From Sipunculus nudus (taxonomy: Eukaryota > Annelida > Sipuncula > Golfingiida > Sipunculidae), in the NCBI GenBank assembly GCA_026874595.1, contig CM049306.1:56667519-56731518 (forward strand): DNA of 64,000 bases, written 5' to 3'. The notes under the pieces were generated by a model. The model ran no database searches. It worked only from the letters and a program-made list of their open reading frames with translations, and was not told where the DNA came from. Positions 1-13,300 of the stretch are shown piece after piece. A program made the position numbers and the translations under genes. Within the stretch, counting starts at the first letter, position 1; every line of letters starts with the position of its first letter.

Positions 1-1175
1 AAAAGCTTTTAAAAACATTCTTGTCAATATTAACCATAGATAACCTGAAATCTAAATGTCTAGAGGCATGATGCAATGGATGCTGATAAACAGGTGCCAG
101 GCTAGCTGTATCTGCTTCACACAGCTAACATATATGGTAAAATGACTAAATTCAATCTTTATAATTCAGCTAAAATTCATTGTTTGGAACCATAAAAGAC
201 AATTATTATAAGAATTATTTAGAGGATTATTCTTGTAAAATATTAAACAAATTTGCCTCAGTGGCCTCAGTCAAAAAAACGTTTTACAGATTTATAACTC
301 ATATGGGAAAATACAGCAAAATGGCTAAGTTAAGCTTCTCATAACTCAGCCAAAAATCACTGAACCAAAACCATTTGAACAAACTTGAATTTTCAACATC
401 TAAGGATAATTAATATGTGAGATTTAAGAATTTGGCCCATTGATTTTTGAGAAGAAGATCTTTGTAGCCACTAAGCTCATATGAGATGTTACGGAATATG
501 ACTAAATTCAGCTTCCCATAACTCTGCCAAAAATCACTGAACTGAGACCATTTGAACAAACTTCAGAAAGCACTCCCCTAGGATCATTTCTGTGCGATAT
601 TAAACAATTTGGCCATATGGTTTCAGAGAAGAAGTTTATTGTAGCTGTCAGTATGATACGAGCACTGATGACCCCTGTACAAAAAGGCCGATGCAGGTGG
701 CGCCACCAATACCTCAATTTCAGATATGACTCATGTGACCATCATTGGCATAAAATTTGGTGATGATAGCTCCAGCCATTTCTGAGGTAGTAATTTTAGT
801 ATGCTTTTTTGGACAGATGACTAAGTTCAACTTCCTGTAACTTGGCCAAAAATCACCAAACTTAAACCATTCGAACAAACTTGGGAAAGATTGTTGCAGG
901 AATCATTTCTGTGAAATATTGGACAATTTGGCCGAACAATTTTGGAGAAGAAGATTTTTAAAGCTTTTTTTAGCTTTTTCCCAATAAAATCTAAGAAAAT
1001 GCAGTTAGCCCAAAAATTATCAAAATCCAATAGAGTTTTTTAGATGACTGATTTTTTGCATAAAATTTCGTGATGCTTACTCTTGCCGTTTTCAAGATAG
1101 TATGGGTTAACGTACAGATGACGGACGACGCCACACCATCGCATAAGCTCACAGGTTCGCTAAATATAAAATACC
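1..1175 (-). repeat. Helentron-like element fragment (family shared with 42945-43440)
   Basis: Read on the minus strand, this matches 42945-43440: both start with AGCGAACCTGTGAGCTTATG and share TTGTCCAATATTTCACAGAAATGA-type blocks. Two tandem units of about 320 bp lie at roughly 490-1030. A perfect GGTGGCGCCACC lies at 696-707. It sits in the intron after exon 12 of the RBR-like gene. Short reading frames here are repeat shadows. Confidence 0.7.
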
Positions 1176-1273
1176 GCCCGCCCGCACTGATTTCTGAAAA
1201 AAAGTGCCTGAGAACCATACCTTTTTTTTTTTACCTAAAGCTGGTAGTTTATTCAGCTCATTTTAACACAAAC

Positions 1274-1393
1274 CTGTGTGATCTCCTCAATGATGGCCTC
1301 CAGCTGACCAATGTCCTGCATGAGAGGCTGTCCAGCTTTGTCTGACGAGCATGACATCATCAACACCAGACTGTACTCTAACAGGTAGTGGGC
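1274..1393 (-). CDS. RBR-like gene, exon 12 (last exon in window)
   Basis: The acceptor TTTTAG and donor CAG/GTTTGT bound 120 nt (40 codons): AHYLLEYSLVLMM, an acidic-polar stretch, then IGQLEAIIEEITQ. The pattern resembles the ariadne helix pair with a TYVFAFYL-like core. The gene continues below base 1. Confidence 0.8.
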
Positions 1394-4300
1394 CTAAAAC
1401 AGACAGAATAGCACAATAAAAATCACCAAAAAATACCCTATTCTTAAATAACATGGAGATAACACATAGCAAACAGGGACCATCACAGTGCTACAAATGT
1501 CAATTAGTAGAATTTAATGCTGAAAACTGAGTTTTAAGGGCTGGCAACAGACTTGATATGAAATGTATATAAGTGATAGAAATTTTACCCAAGCATTTGA
1601 ATCCTTGTCTACCTATCTAAATAAAGGGATAGACTTGTCATTGATGACATATGTATAACAAAAGACCCATTGGTCATGACGCTCAGCCGACTGACATGTT
1701 GACAATATGTCCTTGCAAAGACAACTAATTAAGATAATGTAGGTGGCATCATTGTTCATGCATATTAGCTTAAGTTCATCAAGACCCATAAGCACAACAA
1801 ATCTGATTACAAACCAACCGGCCTTTCATGAGGAATCTGGCAATTTGTGTGTATTTTGCATTATTTCTAGGGTGCTCAAACAAACCCAAAACTCTGAGAA
1901 TATAGTTCACTGTGACCCAATTTTATGTTTCTTGGGAGACCTTTTGAGGAACTCTCAGGATGGCAAGTAAGAAGATTCTTGGCCCAAAGGTTATGGTTTG
2001 TGCTCTACTTTGGTATCAAATTTTCAATTATTCTGAGGGGTGCTTATATTTATAAGCCCCATAGCTCAGAAAATATGGGTAACAGAGACCTAAATACACG
2101 TTCCCAAGGAGATTTTTATAGACCTCCCTGGATTTTAGGTTAGAAGATTCCAGGTCCAATGTTTATGATTTGTGCCCCGCTTTGGTATCAAATTTTTAAT
2201 TATGATGGGGGTGCTTATAAGCCCAATAGCTCAGAGCATTTGGGTAACAGGAACCTAATTTCAGGTTTCCATGGACACTTTTCATGTACCTCTCTGTAAA
2301 GTGAGAAGATTCTATGTCTAGTTGTTACGATTTGACCCCTGTTAACAGATGACCACATCTTTTAAATCAATCCATTATTTGTTCAGATACTTGAGCTTTT
2401 GTATCAAATTTTCATTATTCTGGGGGGTACTTCAGAGCCCTTTAGCTTGAAGAATATGGGTACCAGAGACCTAATTCCTGGTTTCCAAGGAGACTTTACA
2501 TGGTCCTCCCTGCATGTTGAGATGGAAGATTCTTAGTCCAGCGGTTACGATTTGTGCCCTGTTAACAGATGACCACATCTTTTAATGTCTCAAAAAAGAG
2601 AAAAAAATCGTAAAAAATCGAAAAAATATAGGTGGCATCACCAGTCTGCAGAAACTGATGAAAAACTCCATCAATAATATCCATGCAAAGAATCCTGGTG
2701 ATCAATGCATTAGTTGTTCAGATACTTGAGCTTTTGTATCAAATTTTTCATTATTCTGGGGGGGTACTTCAGAGCCCTGTAGCTTGAAGAATATGGGTAC
2801 CAGAGACCCAATTCCAGGTTTCAAGGGAGACTTTTCATGGACCTAACTGGATGTAAAGTGAGAAGATTCCAGGTCCAGTGTTTACTATTTGTGCCCTGTT
2901 AACATATGACATCATCTTTGGAGGTCTCAAAAATAGAGAAAAAAAAATTGTAAAAAATCGTTAAAATACAGGTGGCTCCACTAGTCTGCAGAAACTGATG
3001 AAACACTCCATGATCAATATCCATGCAAAGAATCCTGGTGATCAATGCATTGGTTATTCAGATACTTGAGCTTTTGTATCAAATTTTTCATTATTCTGGG
3101 GGGTACTTCCCAGCCCCATAGCTCAAAGAATATGGATAACAGAGACCTAATTCCAGGTTTCCAAGAAGACATTTCATGGACCTCTCTTGATGTAAAGTGA
3201 GTCAAGCAGTTACAATTTGTGCCCTGTTAACAGATGACGGCATCATTGAGGTCTCAAAAATAGAAAAAAATCGTAAAAAATAGAAAAAATATAAGTGGCG
3301 CCACCAGTCTGCAGAAACTGATGAAACACTCCATGATAAAAATCCATGCTAAGAATCATGGTGATCAATGCATTAGTTGTTCAGATACTTTAGCTTTTGT
3401 ATCAAATTTTTCATTATTCTGGGGGAGTACTTCGGAGCCCCATAGCTTGAAGAATATGGGTAACAGAGACCTAATTCCAGGTTTCCAAGGAGATTTTTTA
3501 TGGACCTCTCTGGATGTTAAGTTAGAAGATTCCAGGTCCAGTGGTTATGATTTGTGCCTTGTTTAAGGACAGTTGGCCGGATGGCCGGATGGCCAGAAAC
3601 GACGGACAAAGAGTGATTGCTATAGCTCAGATGACTTACAGTCAGCTGAGCTAAAAATGGAGTAAATTTTTTTTTTTTCATTAAAAAATGTCTTTAAAAC
3701 CAAATTATCATTGTGTAACACTGACATCGCAAAGTGTCTTTAAAATGTGATAAATCAATGACTGGCTCGCTCTTACACTCCTTAAGTTCCATTAACAAGG
3801 AAAGAACTCTTGCTTAAATATAGAGAACTCTCAGTTTGATTTATAAAGGCTGCAGATTCAGCATGATGTTACCTGGTTGATGAACTTAAAGAGGACATTA
3901 AGGAAGAACCTCTCCGTTTCCTGTCCTAGTGCCTGGTACAGCCGGCTGGCAGTCCGACTGACTGGACGAGACAAGAACGTCAGTGAGCGCCCCCTGTCAG
4001 ACAGCTTCTGGTGTGACACCTGAGTTTTACTTCTCTGGAATATGACACAAAACAAGTGTCAGTCTTTGTTCCTTACACATCATACAAAAGAGTGAATATG
4101 CCTCTAGTTAGTGCTGATCACATGACTTGAACAACGTAGTGGTCCTGAGTAGAGTCATCTGAGAAACTGGATGTCCTAGCTTTTTGGTTGTCCTCTGTAC
4201 AATGCTGTACCATCATTTCAAGTGTATTTTGGCATTAGCCCATACTGACAATGTCTCAACAGGGAAGAATTCAGGAAGAATTTGTTTAATTGTTAAATAA

Positions 4301-7300
4301 TTATTTTAACCAAACTTTAAAAAGTTAAAAAAGACAATAAAAGCTCTAACATTCCAGCAGTGCTTATACCATGCTACTTCTAATCCCTGAAGACATGAAA
4401 ATAAATAAGCATGGTTCTTTTGAGTAAAGACATGGATCACTGGACATATGATCATCCATAAACATGATCAAGTTTGCAGGCACTGTTAGTCAAGGTCTGA
4501 AAGCCAAATTTTGGATTAGGATATGCACCTCATTTAACTACAAGTTCCATATAATTGTTCCAAAATCAATTAAAATCCATTTAAAGGGGCCCAATCACCT
4601 ATAAAGCATGTTGAATTAACATTAAAAATAGCTTCTTCCCTTCGATCTGTACCTGCAAAATCTGTAACTGTTGCCTTAAAACCTTTTGCTTACTCCTGTA
4701 AACGAGTGTTAAAAACAGTGAACCGGGCGCTATCGCAGGCGTCAACATAAACACAGTGCGTCAGGCCATGTGCTGCGCAGAGCCACAACACATGCCAATC
4801 AGGAGATGCCCTGACTGACTTAGCCCACAAAAAATTAATACATTTTCTCGTTAGCTGAAACACCATGTTTTACGGCTCACTTTTAAAACCTCCGGTCATG
4901 GAAAACAGACACACGTGGACTGAGTTTACCAACACGCAGAGCCAAAACAAGGTGTTAAACAGCCTTATGCGGGGTACTAAGGCTGTGTGCAGGGATGGTT
5001 TTGCTGGGAAAGTTTCATATAAAGCAAAACTGAACTGATCGGGTGAAAGAATAAGCATAATTTTGCTCTTGATTAAGTCCCTTTGAAGACATATTATAAA
5101 TTGTAATGTCATCTTGTCCTGCTGACCTGTATCTGTCTAGCTATGTTTGCTGCCTTACTCTCTGCCTGAGCTACACTCCATCTCTCACGGGCCCATCTAT
5201 GCTGCAGCGCCCTCTTGTAGCAAGCCAGGGTAAACAAGCTGGACCGTAAGTCTTGTACTTGAAACAGCTGTAGAAATACAAGGTTATAACAAAAGGTCAG
5301 TAAAATTATGATAGTCATACAGTAATCTTTAATCAGTGTACAAAAAATGTCAAATGACAATGCATAATGCACTAACATGTTATAAAACAATGTAATCATC
5401 TTAAGAAATAATATGAAGATGATAATATATTAATTGCTGACAATCATCTAAGAAAATTCTCAACAAAATTTAAAAAAGTACAGAGTTAAACTAAAACAAC
5501 TTAGAGGATAACATTATTTTACAAAACTGACATTAAGTTACTGAAAAGATAATGCTTAAATATTCACAAGAAATAACAACACATCTTTGGTGAATAAAGT
5601 TATTAATAATAATAAGTACGTTTAATGAGTGATCAATTACCATTACCTGTAATTTGAGCAAACTTAACACCTCTAATAGCACAGATTATACATTGTCTGG
5701 ATCAAAAGGTGTCTGATACTCTGAAAACTATAAAACATATAGGAATTCAGTAGTTTTTTTAACTCTGATCCCTACTAATATCAACATCATTCATATCATC
5801 ATGTCTTTAACAACTACACACCTGATCTTCACTGATGTCCACCTGTTGCACACCTAGCTGCTGCTGGACCCCCATCTTCATCAGCAGACAGCTGCTGCAG
5901 AGCTGGAGGGATGGAGCTGAACCAGCAGCTGACTTAAGCACCATGACAGCCTGGGCACCTGAAGTCTCTAACAGAGCACCTGTAAGGTAAGAACATCGTA
6001 CAAGCACCATGACAGCCTGAGCACCTGCAGTCTCTAACTGAGCACCTGTTAGGTAAGAACATCGTACAAGCACCATGACAGCCTGAGCACCTGAAGTCCC
6101 CAACAGAGCACCTGTAAGGTAAGAACATTGTACAAGCACCATGACAACCTGAGCACCTGAAGTCTCTAACAGAGCACCTGTAAGGTAAGAACATCGTACA
6201 AGCACCATGACAGCTTGAGCACCTGCAGTCTCTAACAGAGCACCTGTAAGATAAGAGCATCGTACAAGCACCATGACAGCCTGAGCACCTGAAGTCTCTA
6301 TCAGAGCACCTGTAAGGTAAGAACATCATACAAGCATTATGACACCCTTAGCACCTGAAGTCTCTAACTGAGCACCTGTTAGGTAAGAACATCGTACAAG
6401 CACCATGACAGCCTAGGCACCTGAAGTCTCTAACAGAGCACTTGTAAGGTTACAACAAGGTACAACAATTACATCTACGCCAACTAGCCAATCTCCTCAT
6501 CATATATTCCTCAACCCTGATTTTTTTTTATTCTTCTTTCCAGTCTCTCTGTATATATTTTCTCTTTCCCACAGTTTTTCTTTCTTTCTCTCTTTATCCC
6601 TTTAGTGCTTTTCTCTTTCATTCTTTCCCTTTTCCCATGTTTTCTTTCTTTCTTTATTACGATACCTTTTATTCTCTCTCCTAATTTTGCTCTATCCCTT
6701 GCATTTCATGCTCTGTGTGTGTGTGTGTGTGCGAGAGATGTGTATTTATTTTTTTCTCTCTGCAGTGTTTAGAATAATGCTGAATTTGAGCCTTTACTCG
6801 TGGAACACTAACCCAACTTAATGGTAAACAATATGTATTCTATGATATTTCTCATAATAAACACTGACTTTTAAATATTTATATATAATAATTTTACTAT
6901 AAATATGTCACCCAACTGTAAATGTTACAGAAATTGAATTTTGCATTGGGATTTTAACTCAAGATAGAAAAATTAGATAAAACAGTATATTGTGCATATG
7001 GTTTGACTGAAGATTATGTACCAGTACCTGATGTGGTACATTGCAGTACTAGTGTTTACCTGTATGTTGTATGGTCTGCTGGTACTGGCTGAACTGATGA
7101 CATGAGGCAGGCCAGTGAGGAGCAAGAAGACATGAGAAGCACCAGCGCTGATCACAGGGGCACTGAACACACACAAATGTACTAGGCTTGTCTGTAAAGA
7201 TACAATAAATCATAATTAATGATAAGTATAACAAAGTTAAACACTGACACACACACACAGATGTACTAGGCTTGTCTGTAATGAAACATTAAAATCATAA

Positions 7301-10300
7301 TATTGTTTAAAAATGTAACTCAGATCACAACATCATTGTCATTTTAGGAATGTTTGCAAAGTCACAATCATGTACAGCCTTTTTTAGATTCAAGGAATAT
7401 AACTGATTAAGCCCTAACAGAGGGTACTGCTTGTAACTGACATTTTTAAACAAGCTCCAATGGCCAGAGTCCAGGTATATGAATTATATGAAGGGTTATA
7501 TTACACAAGCAATTAATGTAAAAGCTTTGGACTCAATTTTTCTTTTGTTATATGTTGCATTTCCCTACACAGATCGATGCATGAACAGAAAAATATTATA
7601 GTCTCTAAGCTTCAATCTCATAGACCACCATATTACAGGAATACACTTGTCTCACATGGTTCAATTTGAATCCAACTGATTTTCTACAATTTCCAATTCT
7701 GTGCTATGATGCAACGATTGCCTAAAATTGCTGTGACCATTTTAAACAATCTAAGGAAATCATGGCATATTGCAGCATAGCCCCATCCTTTCTTTCAACT
7801 GTCTGCAACCTGCCTTATTGTGCTGGAAAGTGAAGGACATCTGCAATAGTGACCAACCCACACATGGTGTGTTTTACACCAAGTTGTCTGTGATTTTTTC
7901 TGATATTCAATGAAGAGTTAACAGTTTTGAACAAGTCCAAAGCTTTGTCAGTGACTTCTCAGGTTTTCAATACTAAAATTTATTGCTAAATTCCCTTCAG
8001 ATTTTCAACGATTCTCAATCACATCAGAAAAAGTCAATGGATATTTGCACTGTGTCAGTGTGTGAGACAATGTAGGATTTCTCCCACTATCGGAACGTCC
8101 ATTTGTGTTACAGGGATGATAGTGGGCTAGTCAACAAGTGATGGAAGGGTGCCAGGCATATTTGACAACATTCAACCTCAGACCCTACCTGTATTGCACA
8201 GCTTGATTGCTCGACCACATTGTGGACGGGGACACCATCGCCACTGTAGCTGGTGTGAGGCTGCGGCCTGTAACATACCCTGGTACCACTTGTAGAACGC
8301 CAGGGGCATTAAGTGTAATAAGGTCACCGAGTCCACTGGCTCCTGGCACTCCTTATCCTACAAGAAAACCAGTACTAGCTTCAAGATTGCTTTAAGTTTA
8401 TATCAACTGATGACAAAATTATATTATGTAATACTGTTAACCAGCAAGGCTCAACACTGGCAGAAAAGACCCACCAGCCAAGAGGGTGAGTAAACCCTCT
8501 AAAAAAATCATTAATTCTGAGTAAAATCAATTAACCTTAAAATTAATTTTATTTATTCATATTTATTTAAGGCACTCCTTGAATCATCAAGCAGACTTTT
8601 TGACCATGTGACATGACTAAATGAATGCTTTAGAAGATTAAGATCAATTATAAAATGTGAAATTCAATTTTTGGTGATCTCATTTTGAGACAAAAGGTAA
8701 TCTTGGACTATTTCCTGCCATGTGCAAATAGCTAAGATTGAAAGCCCAGCCCTTATCAGTAAAAAAGTTAGAGTAATTAGTAATCAGTCAGAGAGTGGCC
8801 TGTTGGGTCACCATTTCATAGGCAGGCACATTGCTGCTGTATATGCTTTGGTAAACTTGTTTTACATTGGCCAGGGGAGCTGCTTCACATTCTTGCTGTT
8901 TGGGTTGCCAGAACAATATGGTAGTGACATCTGGTGTCCAATGCAATAAAAATTATTCCTTTCTTCCTTGTGCAACCTTTTTGTCATATAAATGGGACAA
9001 GGCTAGGCTGATGAGGAGAAAGATTACAGGTGCCATCTCACATTTGTGATTCTGGCTGGTATGTCTCCTCATGCAGCCATCAATCACACTGCAGGCATTC
9101 CACATCTCCTTAGTCTTAACTGCTGCTTTGTTTAGAAAGTTTTTCTGGGTTTCATCACCAGGGCTTGCACAGCTAGGGTCAAGAATCAGTCCAATGAGAG
9201 GAGGGTGTTATACCATGGATATCTGAATACAATTCTGATTACAATTGCTAGCCCTGGTGGTGAAACCCGGAGAATGTTGCAATTCTAAGCAGCCCTTAAA
9301 ATAGAGATCTGGAACAACTGCAGTGTATAACCACTGCATGGGGAGTGAATGTTATTTTTTTTTGTGGTTTGAATTCTTTGAGTAGGCACATGCAAATTTC
9401 TCTATCTGTTGTAGAAATTTTCCCAGTGTCATGGCCAGTTTAGGCCAAGCAAACAGACAATGCAGTTTCAGTTGTATATTGATGGGTGGATCCTTACAGG
9501 ATGGAGAATGATTAATATTTTGAATCCAGTGACCAGTGAGATAACAGGTTCATTTGATACACTCCCTAAACAATTTGAGCAGAAGTTAGGTGTACTTTGT
9601 CCACAAAAGGAGCATAACCTCCCTCCCTCCCTCCCTCCCTCCAAGCCCATAACCCAATTGCATCCTATACTTCCTGTCCTTCTGGGATTTCACTTAGTCT
9701 GATGATGATTAAATTTTCTAAAACACAGTCATGAAATTCCTATCACTAGTATCTGCAGATTTAGGTCTTATTCCAAATGAAGCATTGCACATGCTGCTTT
9801 TAATGTATTGTTTATTGATAATTCTTTATAGGTCGGATAGGTTCAATAGGTTTGATCAAGCAAATATGATATTTTTTTATTTATTCATCTTTTACAATTA
9901 AAATATGTGATGTGTTTTATTGTTTTAATATATATATATATATAATCAATTGCCTTTGCCAAATATTTCAGCCCCTTCCCTCCCTCAATCCTGGCTATGC
10001 CTGTCATGTGATGTATCTAATGCATGTCCGTACAGTGCTGCTACCTACCCATGTCATGGCACTATACTTTTGGCTACATTATATACAGTATTGAAGTATG
10101 GCCACCTTCTCATCTGTCTCTCTCGAATGTGAGATATAACAATGCCCCTGCACACATTATTTTTTTTTTTATTAAAATACAATAAAAAATTTTGATGACA
10201 AGTGGGCCATGGACCAAGGTACAATTATTAAAGTTTTTGGTTGATGGGTATCCATGAACCGGGTGGAGATCCAGGTGGTGGTCTCATTATATGTGCTCTC

Positions 10301-13300
10301 TATGTGCTAATTAAGAAAAAGAAATTTTTCCCATGTGACTTTGGAAAAAAACAACATTCAAGTTATAAAATAAATAAAAACTTTATTATTATGTAAATTT
10401 TATTTTTTGTAACATATTTAAATTGATCTACACATATAACATATAAAACAATCTTTGGCTACTTCTATTATATGAACACTGAGGGAAATATAAATGAGTA
10501 TGCATGTACAGTCTGTCTTTCAGTGACATCTATCTGTCTGTCCCTTATGATCACTTGTGTCCATTCTGATTTTCCCATATAAAATATTGAATACAACTGT
10601 AAAATGTACAAATATGGTAAACTGAGAGTACTTAAAAAACTGTAAAAAATCTGGCATGCTCATTTCTTCCATATACCAGTCCATGTATAAAAAATAATGT
10701 AAAATATCTTGCCATTTTGTTTCAAATATATGTGATATACATTCAAGAGGAAGCCATGAGCCTGCATGCTTGTAATGCACGGTACAAATCTGACAATACT
10801 GACAGAGTTACGTTGTATGGTATATGAAAGCACTAACATCCTGCCGCAGTCAAGCACATGTATGTCAGTTGAGTATAAACTAATGGCTAATTATAATTAC
10901 TGCATATTTTCTTGTGTGCTGGCTTGCTGGACAGGGGCCTGCTGGATATGGCCTTGCTGGACGTGGCCTTGCTGGATATGAGCTTGCTGGACGTGGCCTT
11001 GCTGGATATGAGCTTGCTGGATGTGGCCTTGCTGGATATGTGCTTGCTGGACTTGGGCCATGTAGCTGGCTGGACTTGGCGGTGGCATGGTGATATATGA
11101 GGTATATCTGGGCATCATGTAGGCTCCATTAGTGGCAGCAGCAGTGGTGGTAGCAACATTGGCTGTAGCAGCAGGAGGATTGGCTGTTCCTTGGTAACTT
11201 GCTTCATATGCATTAGAAAGCTGTCCAAGTGCTGCAGCCTGATAGTTCAAAATATTAGTGTTATACACGTTAGACAGCTGATTTTGTATGGCAGCCTGGT
11301 ATTCCATGTAGTTCGTGTTTGCTGTTGCAGACAGTGCTGATGGCTGGACCACTGGTATGATGCCTTGGCTTGTCATAATGTAAGCAGATGGGTAAACAGC
11401 CTGAGGGAATCCATACTGACCTGAAGCCACATTTGTATAATCTGCTTGCCTGGTGACTAGAGGAGCTGCAACCTGCACTGGCTTAGGTTTTGCACCAAGA
11501 TACGCCAGGTTGACATTTGCCTTCCTGCCATCTATTTCCGGGTTCGGATCTTGACATGCCCTCTCAGCCGCTTCGACATCAGACATGGTGACAAAACCAT
11601 ATCCCCGGCTTTTGCTGGTCAGTCTGTCTTTAATGACCACTGCTTCTTCAATATCACCGAACTGTTCGAAGAACTCACATAGACTTTGACTAGTAGTATG
11701 GTACGGTAATCCTCCAACGAAGATTTTGGTGAATGTTGTGTCTGTGTTCACTCCTGTAGTAGCCATGCTGTGTTGTAAAGTTGCAATTCAAGTCTAATGA
11801 GTGCTGCCTTGAATGATGAATACGTTGGTACCTCAGGCCACTTCTCCACAAAAACTTTTATTCTAATGTTTCTGAATCCAAGTTGTTGGTCCACACCTGA
11901 ATCTTTATTGTCTTACTTGTTGCTTAACTTTATACAGGTGTATCCAGCCAAAAATACACTGTCCTTGGTAAGCTTAAAAGTGGAATGCTTTCTTAAGTGA
12001 GCCGACTTGTAAACTCTGTCACTCGTTGCTTATAATGGTATGTAACTTCTTGTGTCACCACTTGCTTGTTGCTGACACCATGATTTTCCTGCCATTTAAA
12101 TACCCTTTCACATGAGCTGGATGATAACCTGTAGAATCATAGTTTGTGAACATCCAATGGATACAGAGTAAACATAACTATGTGTCATGGTTACCACTCA
12201 TTACATGAAAGTGTTGTAGTTCAGTGTCATGAGCCCTGCTCAGGCATGTTTTAGCAAGTTCAGCCATCCATGTCTCACCTCATTAGTACATTACCAGTTC
12301 CTAGTGAGAGAGATTCTCTGTATTGCTAATTACCAGCAAGTAATTAGAAATACTGGTTTGGACATGCCAGATGCAGAAAGAGTAAGACTAATTAATGGGA
12401 TTAAAAATGTGATTAAGAATTTCTGATTTGTTTAGTTTGTACCAATATGACTTAGTTTCAATACCCCACCAAAGGAACCACAACTCCAAGGCTGTGTCTT
12501 GGACACTGAACATTTAATATATCCTATTATTCAAGTAAGTTGCTAATGTGCTAAATAACTGAATAGTCATACATACTTCCAAGCTGACTCTCTCAATAGC
12601 AAACTCTGTTGCCAGTGATATATTACTGCATTGCTGCATTATAACTCATACCATAGGCATTTATAAAATATAGTGTTTGAAATACAATTCAAAATCATAT
12701 TTTGGCTGAATTTTTAAATTTCAAAATCAATTTTGTGAAAAAATATAGTCAGCAAAGGCAATATATCATTTTTGATCAACAATTCTGCAATTATATGGTC
12801 TAATTTATACATATAATGGTCTAATTCATTCACTTGGTATTTAATATAAATAATTTTTACATAAACAATGACATTTTCTTTAATTGATACTTACAGGACA
12901 CTTGAGGACAGTTTGACCAGTAGTTCTCAGACTCTCCACCAGATGTAGCTGCCAGCAACTTGTGCAGAACCAGTGTCCACATGCCTTCAGTGCTGTGCCT
13001 CTTGCTGTTGCGGTCTCACCAGCTGTGATAACAACATCACAGCACTGACATGCGAGCTGCTGTTGGTCAGACTGGGAGGGGCTAGGTGTACGGGCTACCC
13101 TCTGACTTGTATTGTTCTGCAGATTAAAACAGCAATATGTGAAAACTTTGCCTCACGGTACCCATGCTGACATCTACTGGCAAAAGTAGAAACTAAAAGT
13201 TTAATTTTCCTGCAGTTAATCTTTTAAATATTTTACATCAGTTTAAATCAAACTGATACATGCACCCAGAATAGCTCACACATGGCCTGCAAAAGTGCAA

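Noticed and set aside
5934-6329. 131-codon frame in another register of the 66-bp array
   Set aside because: Exon phases 8-9-10 support the GALLETSGAQ register; this Cys-rich register does not join to either neighbour.
11797-12426. Short plus-strand frames upstream of the RBM24/38-like gene
   Set aside because: They are intronic or 5' flanking sequence with no splice support and no protein character.
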